A program made the translations under genes and the position numbers. Of a stretch of DNA of 64,000 nt, positions 25,243-36,207 are shown piece by piece (positions within the stretch are counted from its first letter, which is position 1; each line of letters begins with the position of its first letter). The notes under the pieces are model-generated. The model was not told where the DNA came from. It saw nothing but the letters and a program-made list of their open reading frames with translations, and made no database searches. This DNA is from Euglena gracilis (lineage: Eukaryota; Euglenida; Euglenophyceae; Euglenales): NCBI GenBank assembly GCA_039621445.1, contig CP154957.1:35718227-35782226 (forward strand), read 5' to 3'.

Positions 25243-25438
25243 CAGGCCACGATGGCAGCCAGGACCGTCGGCATCTGGGCCCAGATGGAGTCGAACTCCG
25301 CAAATGGCTGCAGGTCGAACAGCACCACGCCCGCCGCCCGGCGCGCAAAGACGAAGGCCTCCACGCTGGCCACCGGCGCCGAGAGGGCTGCGATGAGCAC
25401 TGCCGCAGCCGGCCAGCGTCCCAGGGCCGCCGACCCAA
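25243..25438 (-). CDS. Group A exon, two hydrophobic segments
   Basis: Ends at a consensus donor CCTG|GTGAGC. The acceptor is probably CTGAAG at 25439. The peptide contains AAAVLIAALSAPVASVEAFV and DLQPFAEFDSIWAQMPTVLA. The second part aligns to DVQTSVSLLRVW in exon 8493-8670. The frame stays open upstream of the chosen acceptor, so the exon could begin earlier. Confidence 0.6.
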
Positions 25439-28400
25439 CTTCAGTCCCCAAGCATGTGGCAGGGACAGACCCCCTCAACAATGCCTTTCCGAAATCCAGC
25501 TCGTCCTCAAAGCAATATCACCAGGTTCCCAAAACCTTGGCCTCAGGGACGAAAATTTTGGTCCGTGAGCCAAAAAAATATTGGCATCTCATCCGCAAAA
25601 ACGTTGGTCCTGCATGAGAAAAAACCAGAGGAGTACAACAATCCCTTTTTCTCATGATGGCTTGTTTCTGCCTGAATGCATGGTGGACAGGGGGACAAGC
25701 TGAAAAGTTGAGAGCAATGCAAGGAAATAGGTAAGAAAGCAGGGGGGGGATTAATATCGGAGGCCTTTGGGGAAATTGGGGGAAATTGGGGGGAAATTGC
25801 AGAAAATTGCGGAAAAATTGTGGAAATTGCGGTTTTGGGACTATGTATATTCTGCGGGAGAGGACTTGAAAAAATTCACAAACCTAGGCATTTTGCAACA
25901 TTGGTGTAAGTTTTGACCTGTTATTCACATTTTTTTTCAACAAATGTGTCCAACAACATGATGTTTGTCAATTTGGCAACATGATGATTCTGGAAATGGA
26001 ATTTCTTCAGTGAAAAAAACCAAAAATGACAAAAAATGACAAAAAGTTTGGCATCAGGTAAAATCTGATCCTGGATGCGGAATTCTTCAGAGTGGAAATT
26101 ATTTCCCAGCAGAAATCAATAAAAATTCTTAAATAAAGGCCAAAAACTTGCCAAAATTTGTCAAAATTTGTAAATTTTGGCAAATTTGGCAAATTGCAAC
26201 AAAACAGCAAAAAAAGCACCTGGGTTTCTGGTGGAAATGGCCGGAACTCATTTCCCCTTCCAAATCAGGTGTGTGCGCAAAAATTTCGAAAAAGGAAAAA
26301 CTGCGGGAAAATTGCGCAAAATTGCGGAAAATTGTGGATATCAATCCCCCCCCCCCCCGAAGAAAGGTGCCCAAAAAATTCATTGTAACCGTCAACAGAG
26401 GCCCAGTGCCTGCCCTGGACTTTGGAGATGAACTGCACAAAATACAGGGTGATAATTCGACCCCCAAAATTGATCATGAACAGCCTGTCCACAATTAACA
26501 GGATGTTGGTTTGGGGGGGGTCCAATTATCGCCCTGTAATTCGCACGGTCATCGGGGAATGAAATTGTGAACAGGACTTTGATGATTTCAAACTCAGCAA
26601 CCTGTTCCACACGTCGATCGAAAGCTCTTCTCAAGGGCTTTCGACAGACAGCCACAGAATTCAGCCACAGACGATCGTCTGCTCTGAAATTTAAACTGTC
26701 TGTTGGTCAGATTTGGAAAATTAGTTGACGTGCATGCACGTCGATCGAGAGCTCTGTTCAAGGCTTTCAACAGATGGCCACAGAATTAAACGGCACTTAA
26801 CACCCTTATTTCAGAACTATATCTATACATCTAAAGATGCACATGACATGTGGGGCACAGAAAGCACAAATCCCATGCCAGTTGGCCATTTGCAATAAGA
26901 AAAAGCCAGGATGCAGGCATCATGAACTGAACGGCATCCACAACCTTGGGCTCTAAGCCAAAAATCGCCTTAGAACCAAGCATTGTTGGGGCCATTGGGG
27001 GGGCCTTCAGCGCCCAGCCCCCCCCCCAAAGTTCCCTCCAATAACTTGGCCTCAAGCCCATCTCTCGTTTTCCAGGACCAGTGGGAAACAATTCCAGAAA
27101 CTGAAAGATTTTTTTTCTTGATAGGGTTTCTGTTCAACATTAGCTCGGCGTAAATTGGCCCCCCCCCAAATTAACGCCCTGATGATCGATGATCGTGACC
27201 ATGATTTACAAGGCAGGAAAATATGAACAGGACTTTTTGGCGAAAAAAAGGTCCAAACCCGGTTCAAAACCGTTGCGTGAAGCATGTCGACGAAATGCAG
27301 GGCCGGTCCCCGGTCTGTTCATGGGGACAGAAAAATCGTGGGCATTACCCCTATACAGGCATAAAGGTGGGCATTACCCCTACGGCGCCCTTGACGTATA
27401 TGGGTTATGCCCACGATTTTTACATGTAAATTGGCGTGGGGCCAATATTTTGGTCCTCACATCATGCCTATTTTGTGGGCACTTTGGGGCCAGTTGTGGG
27501 TACTTGGGGGCAACAACAAGAACAACAACAACAGCGCAAGAACAGTAAGGTAATAACAACGACAAACCCTGAGTTCAGAAGTATTTGTACTTTTTTTTGA
27601 CTGCTAACTACCTTTGAATCATTTTCATCTTCGTTAATCCTCCCCCCACAGTTGTAGGTGGTCTGGATGGAGGTTGAAAATACAGCAACCAAACAGCCCA
27701 GGATCCAGCTGACTCGTTGCAATTGTGGTGTAAGCGGCGAGGAAGACAACGAAGAGATTTGTGCAGGCGAAAAGCTGCCGGCGCGATACTTTGGTCCATC
27801 TTGTAATGTGTCGCGTGAATGTGGTGCAGGTGGCGGCCAATCAGGCGAAGCAAAACCGCCTAATGGCTTCTGTTGGTGGGGTGGGGACGACTGAAAAAGC
27901 AGACAAAAAAGAAGCCGTTTTGCCACCTCCGTCGTTCTCAGGCAAGCCCCAAAGTGGGGTCCCAGACAGGCTTCTTCCTGGGGGAGAGGGCGTCACTTTC
28001 TACTGCAAATACTGGAAGAAGCCTGGTCCCACTGTTCTGAAGGATATGACGGGCTCGCTGAGGAAGGGCCTCGCTCCCTTCGATGACCACCAATGGAGCT
28101 TCCGAAAGTACAGATTCGGCAGCGGGACAGCGTGGCAGCGGAGGGGCTAGGCGATGGGCATCCCGCAGCAGCTCATGTCGCCACCCAGTCCCCATCAAGC
28201 GAACCACCAAAACGCAACTACACAGAATGAAAAAGACAGAAGATTTCCTGTGTGATGCAACTCACAGGAGAGCTGAGCAGAAAGAGGAGTAGCCCTCCCC
28301 CACTTGAAGCACGAGTGCCCTGACAGCAGACCACCGCCTCCGGCAGCAGGGGCTGCTCTTCTGTTTGGACTCTCCCTGCCTGACATTTGTTGATTTCCTT

Positions 28401-29900
28401 TCCATGACAATGGGGGGGCGCTTGTGGTGGACCATCAATGGGGGTGCGCTTTTATTTGGACCCTGCACGTGTAGCAGCCCCCCCCGCTTCTATTGAGGGG
28501 GGGGTTATCTGAATAATTCTCAACGTCGATAATGAAATCTCGGGGTTGGGCAGCTTTAGACTGAGAAAACTTTTTTGAGAACTCATTTTGGAGTTAGGAA
28601 ATGAGTTTTCAAAAGGGAGCAAGCGTTTGTCTGCCACAAGGTGTGTGTGTGTGTGTGTGTGTCACAAAATGATCATCGTCCAAATATATGCAACTTCTGT
28701 GCTGAAAAAAAAACATGGTTCATGGAAAATAATCGATACGTCATTCTTCATAACCAAAGCCTTGAAGAAGCAGGATTTGCTGAAAGGGTTCCCAAACAGC
28801 TGAAAAAGAGGTGCTGACTGGGAAAAGGCCCTTGGGGTTATGCAATAATAAGAAAAACACAGCGTAACGGTGTACCAAAATGGCCTGAGGGGATATTGTA
28901 AAATATTATTTGCTTTCATGTGAAGCTTTGAAACATAAACCCTGGGCCGGACCAAAAAAAACATGCCGAAAAACGCGAAAACTTGCATACAATGACCCAG
29001 AAATGGCCTGTCCCCCTGTCATACAGTTTTGTGTAGTTTTGTGTAGGTTAGAGAAAAGCCACCGCAACCCCGCACTTTTGACCATTGGACCTTTTGACCA
29101 CTTTCGACAACTTTTGGCCATCTTTGCTTTATCTTTGTTATCTCTTGGTCGATGGGATAAATGTCAGCACGAGCACATTGTTTGTTTGTTAGTTAGTTAG
29201 TTTGTTAGTTAGTTTTTGTTTGTTTGTCTCCCTGTTCAGACCATTAAATGCTGGTGCATTTTAAAAATAACACCCTCCCAAATAATAACAACTTTGACTG
29301 CCCAAATAATAACCCCCCCGTGAAAATGGCAAACATCAATGAAATTGGATGAGAATCAATATGGACATCCTGGTGAAATGCTTTTGAGTCATTTCTTTTC
29401 CTTAAAAAGTAGGCAGGATTTTCCCATTCCCTGTGTTAAAGTTGCCACAATGAAAAAATTCAAAATATGAATCAAAAATTATTCAAGGGAATTTTTTTTA
29501 AAAAAAGAAAAACAACTGTCCCAGATGCTTTTCCTGCACTTTTCATGATGCATTTCCCCCCTCTCATAAAAGCAATTAATTAATGCGGAATCATGTGTAT
29601 CATGGGATCACAGGATGTCACAGCTTGCACTTTTTCGACTCCTGCGGGGACCACCTTCTCTCCGGCTACAGCCCCACAGATTGAATAGCTTTAATGTTGT
29701 GTACATTGGGCAAAATCTCGAGAGCTCCTGAATCCAGCAAGGATTTTGGGGGGGGGGCAAGTTGGGCGAAACAGTCCGGGGGGGGGTCAGCATCCTTGGG
29801 ATTTCATTGTTAGATTTCCACAGGGAAAAATGCAGTGTGAGAGAGGGCATAAAAAATATGTGCAGTGAATGCGATGCAAAACACAGTTTGAGCATAAGGG
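25439..29900. other. Low-complexity stretch, no assigned gene
   Basis: Contains GAAATTGGGG-type repeats near 25770-25830 and 26290-26340, a ~125-bp direct repeat pair at 26612-26665 and 26738-26790 (CGTCGATCGA, AAGCTC, CACAGAATT) and a GT microsatellite at 28640-28662. Between 27640 and 28150 frames are open on both strands (minus LQRVSWILGCLVAVFSTS; plus GVTFYCKYWKKPGPTVLK), but no domain or clear splice pair supports a gene. Confidence 0.45.
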
Positions 29901-29904
29901 GGTG

Positions 29905-29960
29905 GTGCGGATCACGGGGGGGTCACGGGGGGGGTCACGGGGGGGGTCACGGGGGAAGTA
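29905..29960. repeat. GGGTCAC minisatellite
   Basis: Tandem GGGTCACGGGGGG units, four copies or so with variable G runs. Related blocks lie at 30805-30855, 32040-32180 (scattered) and 59987-60030. Confidence 0.8.
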
Positions 29961-30714
29961 TGCCACTTTGGAGGTGGTCGGGAGGCAGCATCCATGTTGT
30001 TGCATCCCATCACGAGAAGGGCGGGACGCATCCTAATATCGGTGATTTTTTGGGTCCAAAAAGTAATCATTTTTGGCCATTTTTGGGCCATTTTTGAACA
30101 AAAAACGCCTCTTGGTTTGAAAGTGGTCATTTTTGGGTGATTTTTATGTCCAAAATTGGTCATTTTTTCATTTTTTTGAAAAGGAATTTTGTTAGGATTT
30201 TCTTGACCGTTACATTTTTTGGGATGCATTTTGGGCCATTTTTGAAAAAATGGCCCAAAATGGCTATTTTTGAAGGGGGGGAAAAATATCCAAAAAATTC
30301 TGGTTTGGTTGCAGAAATGCACCAATTTTTGGCACTTTTTGGGGGGGGACAAGATTTTTGGCCATTTTTGGGTGTGGAGGTGCGTTGAACGTTGGGTGCC
30401 AAAAAGAGGTTTGGTTGTCCAAATGGAAGGTGGGGTGAGGACAATTATTTTCTGTTTTTTGGGGGGGTTTTCTTCCACAAAAATTTCATGTTTCCCCTCC
30501 CCCCTTTTTGCCATGAAATTCTTTCCTACTTGCGCAATCTCCCCCTTTGCCAATGTTTTGGGTCAAATTCATATGGCAAAGAAGCGCCATTGTCTGGGTC
30601 GAAAAAATTTTCACCTCAAATCTTGGCATTTCTTCCATTTTTAGACCATGCCAAGGCAAATTTTCGATGGTTTGAACCAGAAAATTGATGAAAAGCGACC
30701 AAAAACGTCACCTG

Positions 30715-30880
30715 CATCAAAAAGCAGGCTGAAATGATGAATGAAAAGAAAGGCTGAAGTGATGAAGGTTGATGCATTGGATGAAAATCGAAGGCTCGAT
30801 TCTCGGGTCACGGGCGGGTCACGGGGGGGGTCACGGGGGGGGGGTCACGGGGGTAGCACCCCCTAGAAGGTACAGAAATG
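30715..30880. repeat. Dispersed repeat carrying the GGGTCAC block, copy 1
   Basis: The sequence AGGCTCGATTCTCGGGTCAC, preceded by GATGAATGAAAAG-type words and followed by G-rich units and GGTAGCACCCCC, recurs at 59895-60055 in the same order and orientation. The two copies differ by point changes and in the length of their G runs. Confidence 0.75.
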
Positions 30881-31270
30881 GAACATTTATGTGGCTCCTC
30901 GTTCGGCAAACCACCATTTTGAGAAAGGGCTTCAACTGCAGACATGTCTCTTGTTCATTGAGAGATTCATGCTCTGCAGTGCACAGAGGAAAGCAATCAG
31001 TGGGGCGCAGGGGTTTTTTTTAAGACCGGGGGGAGGGGGGTCCCCCCACCCACCCACCCCCTCCCGGGGGACCTACTCACTTTCCCCCGAAATGGCCAAA
31101 AATGACGAAAAATGCTAAAAATAGCACCCTTTTCAAAAATTTTCACCGCCTTCGGCACCAAAAAGTATATCCCACCCCCCATGGGGCTCGGCCAGACCCC
31201 CCCCCACCCTGCCCGGGGAGTCCAAGACTAAAAAATAAAAACCCCTGGTGGGAGGGCAGAGTATTGCATT

Positions 31271-31591
31271 ACCCTCACCCTCCGTATTTGGCTAATGGCC
31301 GGGCTCCTTCAGACCCCCAATTAGCCAATTAGGGAGGGGGACAATTAGGGGGGGGGGGCTCGAGGACCCCTACCCCAAAATTTTTTCCCTGTGCAAAATT
31401 TGTCGATTTTTCGCGCATAGTTGGATTCGTCATGACTTTTCTTAACCGGCGAATTTTTAAAGTTTTCGAAACGGACATTTTTGGAGGTTTTCTGAGCCCT
31501 TTTTGTGGCCTTGCCGAAATTGGCCGGTCTTGTCCCAGAGGCCAATTAGCCAATGGGGGGGGGGGGGGGCAAATAGGGGGGGGGTGAGGGT
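31271..31591. mobile_element. MITE-like element with ~20-bp TIR
   Basis: The left end ACCCTCACCCTCCGTATTTG (31271-31290) is mirrored by CAAATAGGGG...GTGAGGGT at 31570-31591. The interior repeats CAATTAGCCAATTAGGG near both ends. The TIR core (CTCC-TATTTG-like) and the CCAATTAGGGG words resemble the element at 59499-59765. I see no clear target duplication. Confidence 0.5.
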
Positions 31592-33084
31592 GCCAGGTCC
31601 CCTCTTGGGTTAATCAGAAATGGCCAAAACCCAAAGCCGAGAAAATGTTGTGGACAAAATGGCAAAACCAGTACTTTGATCCATATTGGAAACCACAAAA
31701 CTTGAACGTGACTAAGGGGACAGCCATGAATGGAACTGAGAAAAACAAAATCAAACAGTGTTGCTGACGGTGTCCTGGGCACCAGCTTCAGGCCTGAACC
31801 AATGTCTAGGACACAATTCTCACTATAAAATAATTGCCTCTTTTCCACCTCAGAAACACCAATTCAAAAATTTGGATGGTTTCCGGGGTTGACGTTTTTT
31901 TTGTTTTTTTTAAAAAAAAACAAAAAAACGTGCTTTTTTTAAAAAAAAACGCAAAAAAACATGTTTTTTTTGAAAAAGCAAAAAATGACCTTTTTCCTTG
32001 CGAAATGACCATTTTTTTGAAGAAAATTTTTTTCGCTTGTCACAGGGGGGGGGTCACTGAATCGCATCGTGACAATCACCTCACCGATTGTCCCAACAGC
32101 TCCTCTTCAAAACGTGGGGGGGTCACAGGAGTTCTCATTACAAAGTCCTAAAACATCGGGCGGGTCACACGCCCCATTAGGGGGTCCGGTCACATTTCGG
32201 TGGCCAGATTAGCTGGAAGTGCAGTCCCGCGAGACAGGGGGGGGCAAAAAAAAAAATTTTTGGTGGAAAAAATCCCTTTTTTTAAGACTTCCAAAATAAA
32301 TCCCCCAAACGAAAATTGAAATCTACCGGAATATTTGAAAATCCTTTTAAGCCCAAAGTTAGGCATCACGAAATTCGACATCTAGAAAAAAAAGGGAAGG
32401 ATATATATTTTGTACGGAGTTCCGGAAAAATCCTATCACCGGGAGTTTTTCAGAACTGCCTAAACTCACCTACAACGGGTCTTAGGTCGGGTTGGGGGAG
32501 GGGGGTCATGGGGGGAACACCCCCTGTGAAGTTTTTTTTTCTTCAAATGTGTGAAAATATTTCCAAATCTGTGTTTTCTGGTGCGAAAAATCATGCTTTC
32601 AACCCAAAAAAATGAATGTTGTAGATATAAAAAATGCAATTTCCCCCCCAAAAAAACATTGCAAAAAATTTTTCCCCCAAACCCTCCATGACGTTTTTTT
32701 TGTTTTTTTTTGTTTCAAAAAAAACAAGCCGTCAACCTTGATGGTTTCGCCAAAAAAAAAAACAATGAAAATTGATGATTTGCACATTTTTATGATTTCG
32801 ACCAAAAATGATCTGTTTTTGAAATCATTTAATTCACCCTTGCAATCAAAGGAAATTTGGTTTCATTGTTTTCTTCTTTCATCTTTTTGGAAAAAAATTA
32901 AAACAACAACAGCTATTTTTCTGCAGCCATGAATTGTGCCACGAACCTGGATGGATGCTCTGGATGGAACCTCTGGATGATTGGGATGAACCTGGTTGAT
33001 ACGGGATGAACAGTTGTAGATACGCAAGAGAGTAAAAATACTTTGTCACCATGCTTAAGAAACAAGAAATGAACAATTTCTATA

Positions 33085-33190
33085 CAAAAATCGAACGACA
33101 CTAACAGATTCAGCAGGGGCGCCGGGCGCGAGCGAGCGAAGCGAGCCGCCCGGCGCCCCTGCTGAATCTGTTATTGTCGGTCGATTTTTC
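33085..33190. repeat. Hairpin: 27-bp perfect stem, 18-nt loop, extended imperfect stem
   Basis: Arms 33102-33128 and 33147-33173 are perfect complements (TAACAGATTCAGCAGGGGCG and its partner). The loop is an AGCG-rich 18-mer. Outside, AAAATCGAACGACA pairs with TGTCGGTCGATTTT with one or two mismatches, giving roughly 43 paired positions. Confidence 0.9.
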
Positions 33191-33289
33191 TAAAACCTAT
33201 TTTGTCTGGGCCCGACTCCTGTCTTGATATTCATTCGACCGAACCGCCTGGACCGAAATATGGTCAAAAAAGTGGTTTTTGGCCCATTA

Positions 33290-33390
33290 ACGGGCGCCTG
33301 AATGGAAATCGACTGACATAAACGGCGCCTGAATGAAAATCGACCGACATAAACGGGCGCCTGAATGGAAATCGACCGACATAAACGGAT
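33290..33390. repeat. 32-bp minisatellite, left block (about 3 copies)
   Basis: The unit is AAATCGACCGACATAAACGG followed by GCGCCTGAATGG. Open frames through it on the minus strand (CRSISIQAPVYVGRF) are repeat translations. Confidence 0.85.
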
Positions 33391-33576
33391 TCCAATGTCT
33401 TGGAAATCGACCAACCTTTTGTTTCCATTTTTGAATGCCTTTTTGTTCCGTTTTGGGATATTGTCAGTTTCAGCCTGAAACCCGTTAATGTTGACCAACC
33501 TTTTGTCTCTTTTTTTTCGGAATGCTTTTTTCTTCCATTTTGAAAGAAACAATCTCTATATCAAGAACTGCGTCTT

Positions 33577-33638
33577 AAACGCAGACTCTGACCTGAGTCT
33601 GTGTTTCGAAACACAGACTCAGGTCAGAGTCTGCGTTT
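33577..33638. repeat. 62-bp perfect palindrome without a loop
   Basis: AAACGCAGACTCTGACCTGA... up to the TTC|GAA centre at 33607/33608 is followed by its exact complement; each arm is 31 bases. Such a structure would form a cruciform or a perfect RNA hairpin. Confidence 0.93.
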
Positions 33639-33967
33639 TTTTAGAAACACAGATTTTGACCAAAGCCATTTTGCTTGAACACAGCCTTGGCTCGAAATCC
33701 GATGCTGTCAATAGAATTGCAATACAGGCGTCAAGCCCAGAAAATAGGGTTAACATTGCCAAATCACTCCTCACCCGAAAGCAGCGGTGTCGTAACAATT
33801 TTTTCCCGGGGGGGGGGGGCGAGGAACCGACAAAATTTGGAGCACATCCTTTTTTTCCCCGGCGCGAAGCGCCGAGGAAAATTTTTTTCATGGCACAACC
33901 AAAATGTACTTTTTTCTGTCCCCCTGGCCCCAAAGGGGCCGAGACGCTAACGCCTTTTTTGAAGTCC

Positions 33968-34165
33968 AATGCTCCAAAAACTTGAGCTAGAAAGCGAAAT
34001 CATGGGTAGAACCCCTTTGGAAACCTCCCAACTCAACCCAACTGTCGACTTCGCAACCTGGGGGGGTGAAGAAGCCATTTTTTTCACTTTGCGCAAAATC
34101 ATTTTTTTTGTTGACCCGAAGAGTTTCCCCCAAACTCGGCTGGTCAAGAAAATGGAGGGAGGGGG
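33968..34165. repeat. Dispersed repeat, uninterrupted copy of 59430-59893
   Basis: GAAATCATGGGTAGAACCCC, GGAAACCTCCCAACTCAA, CTGTCGACTTCGCAACCTGG and CTCGGCTGGTCAAGA match the copy at 59.4-59.9 kb in order. That copy is interrupted by a 267-bp TIR element. Homopolymer lengths differ between copies. Confidence 0.8.
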
Positions 34166-34318
34166 ACATATGGGGATATCAGTTTGTATTCAACCAGCCA
34201 AGGTGAAAGTGGTTTGTGGGGTCCCAAAAAACAAAAAAGCACCAAAGGAGGGAAAAAAAAGTCGGTTTGTGGCCAAAAGCCAAACCGGACGCCAGGTTTT
34301 GGACAGAACCGGCGTTCC

Positions 34319-34398
34319 TGACGCTGGGTTTTAGGACAGAACCGGCGTCCGGAAAACCCGTGGGGGGGGGACGCCGGTTCTGTCCTGAACCCGGCGTC
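34319..34398. repeat. Inverted repeat ~29 bp arms
   Basis: GACGCTGGGTTTTAGGACAG followed by AACCGGCGTC (34319-34348) pairs with GACGCCGGTTCTGTCCTGAA followed by CCCGGCGTC (34370-34398), with few mismatches. Smaller copies of CAGAACCGGCG lie just upstream. Confidence 0.75.
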
Positions 34399-34964
34399 TC
34401 AAACGCCGGGTTTTAAACATCAAGAAGTGCCGTGGGGTTGTTTCAAGGATTTTTATTTCGGCCGCCAAAGGCGGCCGAGACGGTAATGGATTTTGCAATT
34501 TCATTCTCCAAAAATGTGCTTTTAACTGGCAAGGTGGCTGCCGAAGGCAGCCGAGACGGTAACGCCCTTTGAACCATTGAACATGGCATCACAAAGAAAA
34601 ATATCACATTCATGCTACAAATTTTTTTTTTCTCCAAAATCCTGGGGGGGGCGGCCGCCCCCCCCCCGACCCCCCCTTGTGACACCTATGCCTGAAAGCT
34701 GTTCTTTCAGATGACCAGTGATGACGGACAAACTTGCCGAATGCTTTTTCTGAAGTTCCAGAAAATGATAATCTTAAGCACCGTCCTTCCGTCTGTTCCA
34801 TCCAAAGTTCAGCCAGTGGTGATCACCTGACCATAAAATTTGGTTTTTGTCTGATCCATAACGCCTCCACAACCCCATAGGACCAAAAATGTCGAAAAAA
34901 AGGGAAATCCAAAATGTCCAAAAACTCACTAAAAATTCCCAATCTGACCAGCAACAGATTTCAA

Positions 34965-35120
34965 TGGAATGGAAATCGACCGACATAAACGGGCGCCTGA
35001 ATGGAAATCGACCGACATAAACGGGCGCCTGAATGAAAATCGACCGACATAAACGGGCGCCTGAATGGAAATCGACCGACATAAACGGGCGCCTGAATGG
35101 AAATCGACCGACATAAACAA
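34965..35120. repeat. 32-bp minisatellite, right block (about 5 copies)
   Basis: Same unit as the block at 33290-33390, in the same orientation (GGAAATCGACCGACATAAAC, then GGGCGCCTGAAT). Copies are nearly identical, so amplification or conversion is recent. Confidence 0.9.
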
Positions 35121-35209
35121 TTTCAGCCTGAAATCCGTTAATGTCAGTAGAATTTCAAGACAGGTGTCGGGCCCAGAAAATAGGTTTTAAAAATAGACAG
35201 GCTTCAAAC

Positions 35210-35989
35210 ACTGAATTACTTCTTGACTTGCAGAGGTTTCAAACACTTAAATGCTCAAAAAACATCTCCACATTTTGAAAAATTTTGGATCACTGTGCTT
35301 TACACAATTGTCCTTTTACACTCCAGGCTGTGGGCTGGGCATTCTGACACGTTTGGGCATTTTCCTCGGCAAAAGTTTTCAGGTGATAGGTGTAAAACCT
35401 CTTTCTGACGCAAATAAACTAGCAAATGCAACATTTTTTAGATCAAATGCACAACTTGATGGGAAGTGCAAACACATTTGGTGTGAAGTGCAAAAAGACG
35501 GGCATTAGGTGTAATTTAGACGGAGCCAACGATCAGTTGTCTGGTGAATTGATAAATTGATGCCCCAGGGAACAAATATGCTGACCAGACTTGCAGATTA
35601 TGGTCGTGCAGAGATGAATTACTCCCCCCCCCCCGTGTCATTGACCCGGGGCAAGTTGGGCCCAACAGCCAGGGGGTCAACTTCATCTAAGGTTGGTTCG
35701 ATTAACCGATTTTTTGATGAATCGTTCGCCACCCCTTGATTCATCATTCATTTGGTAAGGAGGTGATCTATCGACAATAATCAACGTTCTCATGAAAACC
35801 CCTGAACAGTAGTGCAAGCAAACAGTTTGCATTAACCATTCCGGCTGCCTCAATTAGTGTGTAAACTCCCAACTCACCCCACGTGCAACTCTTTTGGTGC
35901 TAATTCCCAATGTTGGGCTGTAACACCCAACTATGTCCAAAGTCCTGGGAGATCAGGCAGTAGACTTTGGTCATTTTGACCCCCCTCCC
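35210..35989. other. Ordinary AT-rich stretch
   Basis: Nothing was recognised apart from a C run near 35630. The short frames have no domain and do not use GC-rich codons like the exons in this window. Confidence 0.5.
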
Positions 35990-36207
35990 CCCCCCCTATG
36001 GTGAAGTTCACCGTTTGAAAGTTCACCGGGGGGTCCCGGACCCCCTCCCCCCCCTCTGCCTACCATGCCCCCCCCATATAAGACCAGGTTTTGAATAATG
36101 CTGAGCTCTTTATAAGCGCGCCGCCACCCCTTCATTGACACCGGCCCGGCGGCCCGGCCGGCAGCCCGACGGCCCGGCGGCCCGGGGCCCGGGGCCCGGG
36201 CCCGGGG
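35990..36207. repeat. GGTGAAGTTCACC end-like motif and (GGCCCGG)n tract
   Basis: GGTGAAGTTCACC near 36000 is followed by TACCATGCCCCCC and CATATAAGACC, which recur in complement near 56210-56280. At 36142-36207 a GGCCCGGC-type tract of almost pure G/C abuts the first satellite unit. Confidence 0.7.

Larger units (their letters stand above)
19513..25438 (-). other. Exon group A: second multi-pass membrane protein unit
   Basis: Minus-strand exons at 25243-25438, 24012-24063, 20291-20530 and 19759-19898 join in a continuous phase (2+1, 0/0, 0/0). They encode a hydrophobic peptide that follows exons 8493-8670, 6257-6460 and 5272-5458 of gene B residue by residue in places. Intron positions differ between the groups, suggesting an old duplication. 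Group A may be a separate tandem gene, ending at TGA near 19513, or an N-terminal repeat of a single very long gene. No family is recognised. Confidence 0.55.
33184..35195. mobile_element. ~2 kb segment bounded by imperfect ~50-bp inverted repeats
   Basis: TAAAACCTATTTTGTCTGGG followed by CCCGACTCCTGTCTTGA at 33191-33226 is the diverged complement of TCAAGACAGGTGTCGGGCCC followed by AGAAAATAGGTTTTA at 35154-35189. Inside each end lies the same minisatellite in direct orientation. No transposase frame is seen. It may be a non-autonomous element or two nested repeats. Confidence 0.5.

Noticed and set aside
19759-25438. Polycystin/TRP channel identity for the exon groups
   Set aside because: The hydrophobic spacing is suggestive, but I see no diagnostic pore or S6 motif, so no family name is given.
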